A DNA stretch of 64,000 nt from Bacilli bacterium (lineage in GTDB: Bacteria; Bacillota_I; Bacilli_A; RF39; UBA660): assembly GCA_017541445.1 (NCBI GenBank), contig JAFXZC010000012.1, positions 1 through 64,000 on the forward strand, given 5' to 3'. Positions within the stretch are counted from its first letter, which is position 1. Each line of letters opens with the position of its first letter. Shown piece after piece: positions 57,158 to 64,000 of this stretch. Under the pieces are notes generated by a model. It saw only the letters and a list, made by a program, of their open reading frames with translations. It was not told where the DNA came from and did not search any database. Position numbers and translations under genes: made by a program.

Positions 57158-60100
57158 ATGACAATAGCAGAAATAAGAGAAATAATAAATCTGTTTAAGC
57201 AAAATAAAAATATCATCCAAGATGATTCTTTTTGTCATAGAGTAATAAACTTATTTAACTATCTCTGCTCAAATGGAGATGTAAGAGAATTAGAAGGCGG
57301 AGAAGAACTTCTAAATGATTCAGAAGCCAATGAATTATTAGGAGAAATAGCCCAAACAGAAAAAATTATCTTAATGACTTTACAAGATGATAAATTATTT
57401 TCATTTATATGTGGATGTAATCTACCATCAAGAATAATAGAAGTAGCACTTCCTCATATATTAAACTTATTAAAAACAGATAAAGAAATACCATATGAAA
57501 TAACTTCTAGTATAGAATTATTTGAATACATATATAATAATGAACCTACTTTATTAAATAAATTACAATTAGAAAGAGTATTCTTTGATATAAATGAAGA
57601 AATACTAAATAAATATGGAAATTTAATATTAGAATATATATCTAATAATAAAATAACAACTTTTTCTTCTTGGTATCGTAGTGAATTATTAATAAATTAC
57701 ATAATAAAAAATAACCCTAAATTATTAAAAAACTTTGACATACAATTCATATTAAATCTAGATATAAATGAAGAATTACTTAATCAAATAGGAGATATAA
57801 TATTAGAAAATATAAGAAATAGCCCAGATTTATATATATCACTATCTACTAATCAAGTATTATTTGATTATGTAAAAAAACATGATCCATCTCAATTATA
57901 TAAATTTTCTTTAAATACTTTAATACCAACATTAACACCAGAAATAATATCAGAATATGGTGATGCTATTATAGGTTATTTAAGTATCCATAGTTATAGT
58001 ACTTGGGAACCATCTAGAGAATTATTTCAACTTATAGCAAAAAAGAGACCTGCATTATTTAAATATTTTGATATAGAAAAAATATTTAATACTAATCAAA
58101 CATTTGATAAAGAATTACTAGATCAATATGGTGAAGCAATAATAGAATATTTAAAAGTAAAAGAAATACCATATTATTGGCGTAGAAATAAAGTCTTATT
58201 AGAATATGTATCACAAAGAGATATGGACTTAGCATCTAAATTTGATCTAGGTGTAATATTTGAATATGCAACTGCCGATGTCTTAGAAAAGAATCTACCA
58301 TTATTAATAAAATATATTCAAACACATGATAGAATAAGTGAATTAAATACAAATAAATATTTATTTGATTTAGTTAAACAACAAGATAAAACATTATTAT
58401 CAAAATTTTTAATGTCTCATATATATCCAACACCTACAAAAGAATTTATAGAAGAATTAGGTCCAGAAATAATAGAATTTATTAAAAATAATCCAATACT
58501 ATCATACTCATGGGAAACAAATAGAGATTTATTTGAATATGTAACATCAAAAGATCCATCATTAACAATAAGATTTAATCTAAGACATTTATATCCTGAT
58601 TTAACAGATGAAGTAATAAAAGAACATAAAGAATTATTCTTAAATTATATAGAAAGAAGAACAGGATTCTATTTATGGGATATAGATAAAAATGAACCAA
58701 TATATAAATTATTAATAGAAGAAAATAGATTAGATTTAATAAAAAAAATAAATATAGGACCATATTTTAATAAAGAAGAATATATTACTAAGTTAGCATC
58801 TCAATTAAATATGGATAAAGAAATGTTAAAATATAAATTAATGTATCTATATCAAAAGAATGATGAATTATTTAGAACATTAGATTTTAATATATTAAAA
58901 ATAGATACATTAGATATATCTTTATTAGGAACAATAACATTATATCCAGATATACAAAATAAAATAGTTAAATTAGATCCATCTCTAATAAAAACATTTA
59001 GTAATATAATAAAAAAGATAAAAAATCCTAATATAGATTTATCTAGTTTAATGGAAAAAGTATTAAATAATATAGAAAACTATAAAGAATTATTAACTAA
59101 TATATCTATAGATACCTTAAATGAAGAACAATTAAAAAATCTGTTAATAATATTACAAAGAAGACAAAATATATTTAATATAACAAGTATTAATGATTTA
59201 ATAGATGTTAACTTTAAAGAAAAAAAAGAATCATATTTTAAAAATATAGAACAACATTTACCTGATATGGATTTAAACTCACTACAAAGAGCAGTAATAG
59301 AAAGATATTTTGGAATAGATTATGAAATGGCTTTATTTATAGTAACAAGATATGTACCAGTAACAGGTAATATAGATGATTTACAAAAAGAAGGACTAAA
59401 TAAGAATATAGTAAATATTTTAAAATTACTAAGTAATATATTAGGAGAAAATGATTTAGAAACATTAAAAGTATTATTTACTACATATGAAAATAATCCT
59501 AATATACCCAAAATAGATAATGATTTTTATACATCATTATCATTAGAATCAGCAATAAGAAAACAATATGCACAATTATATAACAAAACATTATATAAAT
59601 TAAAAGAAGAAGATAAAACAAAACGACCAGAATTACAAAATGTTACTTATAATGGACAACATATCCAAATGTATGAAATAAATGAAGACTTTAATTTACA
59701 AGTACATGGATTAGGAGCTTATAGAGAATGGTCAAGACCAGAAAACTTCCAAGATGATTGGAATAGACCTAAAATAGCTTACCATGGAATATGTACAAGT
59801 TATATAGGTAATGATCAAATAGCAACAGTAAGACCAAATGGACCAATATTAGGTTTCTCAGAATATGAAGAAAGTGCATTGTTATTATCTGGTAATTATG
59901 ACTTATTTTCAGATCAAGCAATAAATAGTTTCTCAACATCAGTCCATAAAGCATATAATTTCTTACCCCCAAGATCTATGATTAATTCAACAAGACATAA
60001 TCATAATGAAATGGTCTTAGAAAGAAGAAATAATCAAGGAATATCTTATAAAAGATTACCTAATTATATAGTATATGTAGTAGATAGTATTGATAATAAA

Positions 60101-60670
60101 AATAATTTTGATCCAAATAATGAATATTATCAAATGTGTCTCCAAGCAGCTTCTGATTTTAATATACCAATAGTAATAGTAGATAGATTAAAATTTGCCA
60201 AAAGAGAAAAATTTAAATGTGATCAACTAGAAGAAGCATTTAATAAAACAGGAGATTTAGAAGTATTAAAAGAATTATTCTTAAGATATATGAATAATGG
60301 AGTAGGATGTCGTATGTTTGATGGACAACAACATGCAGAATACCATGATATATTTAGTTCTACTTCTATTCAAGAATTCTATCAAAGAATAATTAACTAT
60401 GTAAAAAATAATATTAATAATATAGAACAATATAATAAAGAACAAAAAGAATTAATAGGAAAACAAATATTTACATTAATAGAATTATTAATAAATGAAC
60501 AACATAGTTATGCAGCATCTCATAAAGCACAAAAAATGACTCCACCAATTGATTTAATTAATAGTATTGCACAATTACAACAATTATTTGAAGAATATAA
60601 AAATAGAATAGATAATACAATATCATTACCTCAAGAATATGAAGAAACTATATCATCTATAACAATGTAG
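57158..60670 (+). CDS. Giant repeat protein with unrecognised C-terminal domain
   Basis: This 1170-residue cytosolic protein has no signal or TM segment. Residues 90-540 consist of about seven repeats of some 60 residues, each with a pattern like LLDQYGEAIIEYLK...LFEYVTSKDPSLTIRFNL; they read as paired helices like ankyrin or armadillo units. Residues 545-800 are helical. Residues 825-1045 form a globular domain (LQVHGLGAYREW, GICTSYIGNDQIATV, RHNHNEMVLERR, YIVYVVDSI, FNIPIVIVDRLKFAK) that I do not recognise. It is a plausible scaffold with an enzymatic head. Two tiny genes follow at 13 bases and in overlap. Confidence 0.65.
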   Translation: MTIAEIREIINLFKQNKNIIQDDSFCHRVINLFNYLCSNGDVRELEGGEELLNDSEANELLGEIAQTEKIILMTLQDDKLFSFICGCNLPSRIIEVALPHILNLLKTDKEIPYEITSSIELFEYIYNNEPTLLNKLQLERVFFDINEEILNKYGNLILEYISNNKITTFSSWYRSELLINYIIKNNPKLLKNFDIQFILNLDINEELLNQIGDIILENIRNSPDLYISLSTNQVLFDYVKKHDPSQLYKFSLNTLIPTLTPEIISEYGDAIIGYLSIHSYSTWEPSRELFQLIAKKRPALFKYFDIEKIFNTNQTFDKELLDQYGEAIIEYLKVKEIPYYWRRNKVLLEYVSQRDMDLASKFDLGVIFEYATADVLEKNLPLLIKYIQTHDRISELNTNKYLFDLVKQQDKTLLSKFLMSHIYPTPTKEFIEELGPEIIEFIKNNPILSYSWETNRDLFEYVTSKDPSLTIRFNLRHLYPDLTDEVIKEHKELFLNYIERRTGFYLWDIDKNEPIYKLLIEENRLDLIKKINIGPYFNKEEYITKLASQLNMDKEMLKYKLMYLYQKNDELFRTLDFNILKIDTLDISLLGTITLYPDIQNKIVKLDPSLIKTFSNIIKKIKNPNIDLSSLMEKVLNNIENYKELLTNISIDTLNEEQLKNLLIILQRRQNIFNITSINDLIDVNFKEKKESYFKNIEQHLPDMDLNSLQRAVIERYFGIDYEMALFIVTRYVPVTGNIDDLQKEGLNKNIVNILKLLSNILGENDLETLKVLFTTYENNPNIPKIDNDFYTSLSLESAIRKQYAQLYNKTLYKLKEEDKTKRPELQNVTYNGQHIQMYEINEDFNLQVHGLGAYREWSRPENFQDDWNRPKIAYHGICTSYIGNDQIATVRPNGPILGFSEYEESALLLSGNYDLFSDQAINSFSTSVHKAYNFLPPRSMINSTRHNHNEMVLERRNNQGISYKRLPNYIVYVVDSIDNKNNFDPNNEYYQMCLQAASDFNIPIVIVDRLKFAKREKFKCDQLEEAFNKTGDLEVLKELFLRYMNNGVGCRMFDGQQHAEYHDIFSSTSIQEFYQRIINYVKNNINNIEQYNKEQKELIGKQIFTLIELLINEQHSYAASHKAQKMTPPIDLINSIAQLQQLFEEYKNRIDNTISLPQEYEETISSITM

Positions 60671-60683
60671 AAAGGATACTAAT

Positions 60684-60869
60684 ATGGAAAAAGAATCAAT
60701 TAATTTAAAAGATAAAAAAGAAAAAGAAATATTAGATGCTTATGCAAAATTATCTGATGAAACATTAGAATTATATGAATTATTAAAAAGAAATAAAGAT
60801 AAACAACAAGCATTAAAACAATATGAACAAATAAAATTAGTAAAAAAAAGGAGTCAACAAAATGGATGA
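60684..60869 (+). CDS. Small charged helical protein
   Basis: The 61 residues form one long charged helix (KDKKEKEILDAYAKLSDETL, ELLKRNKDKQQALKQYEQIK) typical of a coiled-coil partner. It lies 13 bases after the giant repeat protein behind GAAAGGATACTAAT, so the three-gene run is an operon. Function unknown. Confidence 0.65.
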   Translation: MEKESINLKDKKEKEILDAYAKLSDETLELYELLKRNKDKQQALKQYEQIKLVKKRSQQNG

Positions 60870-61011
60870 TGAATTATTAGATCTATTAATAGATATAGAT
60901 AATATAGGTGCTGATAAAGAAATAAAAACTATTGATTTAGAAGACTATATGGATGAAGATGATGATGATCCAGAACTATCTATTGATATAGAAATAGATG
61001 AAGAAGAATAA
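60862..61011 (+). CDS. Tiny acidic protein (49 residues)
   Basis: This 49-residue ORF overlaps the end of the previous gene by 8 bases and has the AAAGGAGTCAAC ribosome site. Half of its residues are Asp or Glu (DLEDYMDEDDDDPEL, DIEIDEEE). A highly acidic tail protein beside a basic coiled-coil protein suggests a complex. It ends at a terminator. Confidence 0.6.
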   Translation: MDDELLDLLIDIDNIGADKEIKTIDLEDYMDEDDDDPELSIDIEIDEEE

Positions 61012-61036
61012 AAACGACGAAACTCGTCGTTTTTTA
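61010..61036 (+). terminator. Terminator
   Basis: AAACGACGAAACTCGTCGTTT followed by Ts. Confidence 0.85.
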
Positions 61037-61073
61037 TTAATATAATATGATATAATACAAAAGGGATGATATT

Positions 61074-61547
61074 ATGATAAAAAAAACATTAAATGCAATT
61101 GGTTTCCAACCAGATAAAGAACATGAATTTGATATATATTTCACTAATAATAAAGAAGAACTAAATAATGAATTAACAACTATCTATGTAGAAGATTTAA
61201 ATGAAATAGATAAAATATATAATGCATTATTATATTCATATCAATATGGAGGTTTTATAACAATAGATCTATATGATCTAAATAAAGAATTAAATAATAC
61301 TGGTTCATGGTCTTATAAGTATATAAAAACCAATAATAAAGAAGACTATATAAAAGAATTAAATACTATAAAAAGTAATAATATTATATTTATCTTTATA
61401 GCAAATGGATATACAACATTATTTGATGCAAAAGAAGCATCAAATATAATAATAAATAATAATAAAGAATCAAAACTATTTAATGCATATCCAATAATAT
61501 CAGAAGATAAAGAACATAATTTTGAATCATTAATATTATATAAATAA
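61074..61547 (+). CDS. Hypothetical 157-residue protein
   Basis: This soluble alpha/beta protein contains LNAIGFQPDKEHEFDIYFT, a middle helix (EIDKIYNALLYSYQYGGFIT) and strands (NIIFIFIANGYTTLF). No catalytic motif was seen. It has its own TATAAT box about 20 bases before ATG with AAAGGGATGAT as ribosome site, and it ends at a shared terminator. Confidence 0.6.
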   Translation: MIKKTLNAIGFQPDKEHEFDIYFTNNKEELNNELTTIYVEDLNEIDKIYNALLYSYQYGGFITIDLYDLNKELNNTGSWSYKYIKTNNKEDYIKELNTIKSNNIIFIFIANGYTTLFDAKEASNIIINNNKESKLFNAYPIISEDKEHNFESLILYK

Positions 61548-61575
61548 AAAAGATACTAATAAGTATCTTTTTATA
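61545..61575. terminator. Bidirectional terminator
   Basis: AAAAGATACTAATAAGTATCTTTTT between convergent genes. Confidence 0.85.
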
Positions 61576-62116
61576 ATTTAACAAAATAATATATTAAAAA
61601 TACAATAAGTATTAAAACTAATATAATTAAGAAAGATAATTTATTTAACTTACTCTTAACATTTAATTTATCTATAATTCTTTCTTTCTCATTTAAAGGA
61701 ACTACATCATGAGTAATTAATATCTCTCTACCATTATTAGTATGTATAACAACAATATTATCAGTAACACAAGTAATATTAATAACACTATTTAAATCTA
61801 TTTTAGAATAATCCATCTTATATAAAGTTAATAAATTCTTTAATCTATCTACTTTATTACCACTATTAATATAAGAATTACATTCTAAAGCAATATTATA
61901 ATTTCTATAACAATAATCTCTATGATAATTAACAGAAGCATAAGTAGCATTAATATATCCAGATAAAGAACCATCACTATCCATACCTTTTAATTTAATT
62001 AAAATAGAATCTAATTCTTCAATAATAGTATAATCTGCAATACCATTCTTTAAATCTAATAAACATTCACTAATTCTATTCTTATAACTTTCTATATTAT
62101 CATTCATAATATACAC
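61571..62116 (-). CDS. Tail-anchored hypothetical protein
   Basis: The 181 residues divide into a helical soluble domain (IESYKNRISECLLDL, Tyr/Asn/Cys-rich centre), a short PH-like strand segment (DNIVVIHTNNGREILITHDV) and a C-terminal transmembrane helix (about 156-178, LSFLIILVLILIVFLIYYFV). The protein would sit in the cytoplasm attached to the membrane by its tail. ATG is taken at 62107 or 62116; the second Met follows AGAAAGTATGTG. The downstream neighbour on the same strand is the 241-residue gene. Confidence 0.6.
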   Translation of the reverse strand: MYIMNDNIESYKNRISECLLDLKNGIADYTIIEELDSILIKLKGMDSDGSLSGYINATYASVNYHRDYCYRNYNIALECNSYINSGNKVDRLKNLLTLYKMDYSKIDLNSVINITCVTDNIVVIHTNNGREILITHDVVPLNEKERIIDKLNVKSKLNKLSFLIILVLILIVFLIYYFVKL

Positions 62117-62146
62117 ATACTTTCTATATTAATTTTACCATAATAA

Positions 62147-62180
62147 TAAAAAAAATATCTAATTATTAGATATTTTTTTC
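62147..62180 (-). terminator. Terminator for the gene at 62159
   Basis: Minus strand: AAATATCTAATAATTAGATATTT followed by Ts. Confidence 0.75.
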
Positions 62181-62884
62181 TCTATTTCTTCATTCTTAAT
62201 CTTTAAAACATTACTATTAATACTACCTAAATATAAAGTAATACCAGGTAATAAAGCTTCTAATCTATGTAATAAACCAATAATATAACCACTATTACAT
62301 AATTCATTTAATATATAATCATGTATATTAAGTTCACTAATATCACTACTAACACCTGTTTGAGTTAATCTCTCATTTTCATATATTCTCTTAGTAGTAA
62401 CAATATTAGTACCACGTTTATTTCTATCAATAATAGAATCTATTATTTGAACAGAAACAAGATCCATCTTTTCTTTAATATCACCATAAGTAAATCTATT
62501 ACCATTTAAATTAGCTTTAAAACCAATACAATAACTATTACCATCTTTTAAATCACTTCTACTATAAAAAGACATTAACTTAGGTTGAATAGTAACTTGA
62601 TCGCTATTTACTGAACTATTACCAATCTTCTTATCATATGAAAAACCAACTCTACTAAATATAAAATATTCACTATTACTATTACTAATAAGAATATAAT
62701 CTTTATTAATAATCATTTTATGATCTATACCATTAAATACAAAATCATATTCATAATTACCTTTAACTGATACTAAAGTACTTCTACTATTATCATTATG
62801 ATTAATAATATCATAACTATCAGTTAATTCTAAATTAAATAATTTTAATGCTTCATTAACACTAACCAAATCCATCCCCATCAC
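62159..62884 (-). CDS. Hypothetical 241-residue protein
   Basis: This soluble protein is mainly beta in the first 130 residues (DYDFVFNGIDHKMIINKDYI, YILISNSNSEYFIFSRVGF) and helical at the end. No catalytic motif, signal peptide or membrane helix is visible. The start is the second Met (62881 or 62878) behind a CGGTGATGGG site. It is divergent from the kinase-like gene at 62981. Not recognised. Confidence 0.55.
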   Translation of the reverse strand: MMGMDLVSVNEALKLFNLELTDSYDIINHNDNSRSTLVSVKGNYEYDFVFNGIDHKMIINKDYILISNSNSEYFIFSRVGFSYDKKIGNSSVNSDQVTIQPKLMSFYSRSDLKDGNSYCIGFKANLNGNRFTYGDIKEKMDLVSVQIIDSIIDRNKRGTNIVTTKRIYENERLTQTGVSSDISELNIHDYILNELCNSGYIIGLLHRLEALLPGITLYLGSINSNVLKIKNEEIEKKISNN

Positions 62885-62980
62885 CGAGATATATAATACT
62901 ATAAACTAAACAAAATATATACAAAAATTTTATAAAATACCTAAAAAATGCTATAATAATGCATCGAAAAGGGGATTATT

Positions 62981-63760
62981 ATGGCAAAAACATTACAAAT
63001 ACATCAAAATGACCTAGGTACTAGATATCCTTTAATAGGAACTGGTGACGAAGGTTATATATATAAATATAATGATGAAATAGCATTAAAAATATTTACT
63101 AAAATAAGAGTAGCTAATTCCCAATCTAAATATAGAAGAAAACTATTAAAATTAAAAGATATGATATCTACATTAAGAGATCCTAACTGTGCATTCCCTT
63201 TAGGATTTGTAACATTCAATGGAATAGATATAGTAGGTATCTATTTACCTCTAGTAAAAAAACACTATCAATTAACAGATTTTGATGATTTACCTACCTT
63301 AATAGATAAAAATAAAATAATACAATATCTTATTAAAGCAGATAAATGTATTCAAAGATTACATCAACAACAAATAATATTAGGAGATATAAAACAAAAT
63401 AATATCTTAGTAAATGAAAATGAAGAACCAATATTTATAGATACAGATAATTATCAATATAAACATCATATATTTGATCTAATACCAGATAGAGCAGGAT
63501 GTTTATATTATACATATGGAACATCATCTATGTGTTTACAAGATAATGATATATTAGTATATGCAATAATGTCTTTATATTTATTAACACAAGATGAAAG
63601 ATTTAATTTCTGTTCACCAAAAGAATCATTAAATGCAGCATTACATGCATTACATCTAGAAAAAGAAATATTAAAAGAATTAGAATATATATTCTCACCT
63701 AGATTAGATAAACCTTATATAGGACCTATACTAGAAAAAGTAAATATAAATAGAATGTAA
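62981..63760 (+). CDS. Protein kinase-like fold enzyme
   Basis: The 259-residue single kinase-like domain has a Gly-rich loop GTGDEGYIYK (20-29), VAIK-type Lys37 (EIALKIF), catalytic-loop LGDIKQNNILVN (about 133-144) with D-x-K-x-x-N, and an IDTDNY segment in place of DFG near 152. The usual HRD is GD. The set is enough for phosphotransfer or ATP binding in the ABC1/RIO/aminoglycoside-kinase style rather than a canonical Hanks kinase. No membrane helix or PASTA domains. The substrate is unknown. It has a strong AAAAGGGGAT start site and its own terminator. Confidence 0.7.
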   Translation: MAKTLQIHQNDLGTRYPLIGTGDEGYIYKYNDEIALKIFTKIRVANSQSKYRRKLLKLKDMISTLRDPNCAFPLGFVTFNGIDIVGIYLPLVKKHYQLTDFDDLPTLIDKNKIIQYLIKADKCIQRLHQQQIILGDIKQNNILVNENEEPIFIDTDNYQYKHHIFDLIPDRAGCLYYTYGTSSMCLQDNDILVYAIMSLYLLTQDERFNFCSPKESLNAALHALHLEKEILKELEYIFSPRLDKPYIGPILEKVNINRM

Positions 63761-63791
63761 AAGATATAATTAATATCTTTTATTTTTTTTT
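63758..63791 (+). terminator. Terminator
   Basis: AAAAGATATAATTAATATCTTTT with a T-rich tail. Confidence 0.8.
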
Positions 63792-63830
63792 AAAATAATA
63801 CTATAATAAAAATAGAATAGGAGTATTAAA

Positions 63831-64000
63831 ATGTATTGTACTAAATGTGGAAAAGAAACTAAAAGTGGCAATTTTTGCCAATATTGTGGACAACCTTTAA
63901 ATAATCAACAATTTACACCACCAGAAACAAATAAAAAAGAAATAGCAGGTTTAATAATAGGAATAATATCATTAGTATTTAACTTTGTTTTATTCTTTAT
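63831..64000 (+). CDS. Zinc-ribbon membrane protein, truncated by the window end
   Basis: It opens MYCTKCGKETKSGNFCQYCG (a zinc ribbon at residues 1-20), then a polar linker with PPETNKKE and the start of a transmembrane helix (IAGLIIGIISLVFNF). This is the common zinc-ribbon plus DUF4190-like layout. The start follows AGGAGTATTAAA, with TATAAT 20-30 bases upstream. The rest lies beyond 64000. Confidence 0.7.
   Translation, partial: MYCTKCGKETKSGNFCQYCGQPLNNQQFTPPETNKKEIAGLIIGIISLVFNFVLFF

Noticed and set aside
1..64000. Mycoplasma-type code with TGA read as Trp
   Set aside because: Trp is TGG throughout and several intact genes end on TGA at expected lengths (for example 11355-11357 and the peptide at 36823-36825).

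Overview
This window is a very AT-rich chromosomal segment, probably from an uncultured gut-type member of the Bacilli near the Mollicutes/RF39 or Erysipelotrichia branch. That assignment is inferred from extreme A/T codon bias with ATA-dominated isoleucine, Firmicutes-type riboswitches, BspA-like and InlB-type surface proteins, YitT and GtrA families, and Rho-independent terminators after most units. The standard code is in use: TGA is a stop and Trp is TGG. No rRNA, tRNA, CRISPR array or IS transposase was seen.

Layout. (1) 1-4.6 kb is the end of a mobile element: a leftward replication/DNA-binding operon, a divergent XRE repressor with repeated operators, then cargo (an ABC-F ribosome-protection protein behind a short leader ORF, and a P-loop kinase). 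(2) 4.7-20 kb is an array of short, mostly unrecognised housekeeping or envelope genes, including a 1372-residue Asn/Tyr-rich surface protein with Ig-like and InlB repeats and a phosphatase-like end. Three yybP-ykoY (Mn2+) riboswitches lie here and a fourth near 38.1 kb. (3) 20.3-33.6 kb is a defence island: McrBC, a Cas4/DnaQ-like nuclease (DUF2779), a soluble FtsH-like protease with an HsdS-like protein, a zinc-ribbon nuclease and an SF1 helicase-nuclease. (4) 33.7-36.6 kb is a histidine operon (phosphoribosyltransferase-like gene with a +1 frame break, LOG-like enzyme, hisS) behind a His-rich leader peptide and attenuator. (5) 36.6-42.3 kb holds a SAM-I riboswitch before a tiny Cys protein, DAHP synthase, PPi-type phosphofructokinase and a pair of zinc-ribbon membrane proteins. 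Between these genes lie three paralogous hydrophobic peptides of 21-24 residues and, on the opposite strand, copies of a short structured RNA. (6) 42.3-53.5 kb is envelope glycan synthesis: rfbFGH, a split transketolase, an epimerase, GtrA and a GT2. (7) 53.6-64 kb holds two exported proteins of shared architecture, a 1170-residue repeat protein, small hypotheticals, a kinase-like protein and a truncated zinc-ribbon gene.

The strongest candidate for an undescribed system is the set of type I toxin-antitoxin-like loci at 36.66-39.60 kb. Three loci share an identical 20-bp block, a short leader ORF and a hydrophobic peptide starting (I)SKKD. Convergent short RNAs carry a covarying 5' hairpin and their own terminators, and two of them are complementary to the leader ORF of the neighbouring toxin. 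Solitary copies of the RNA lie at 6.2 and 41.0 kb. Second in interest is the regulatory RNA density: four Mn2+ riboswitches, one SAM-I riboswitch and one histidine attenuator, most of them in front of proteins I cannot identify.
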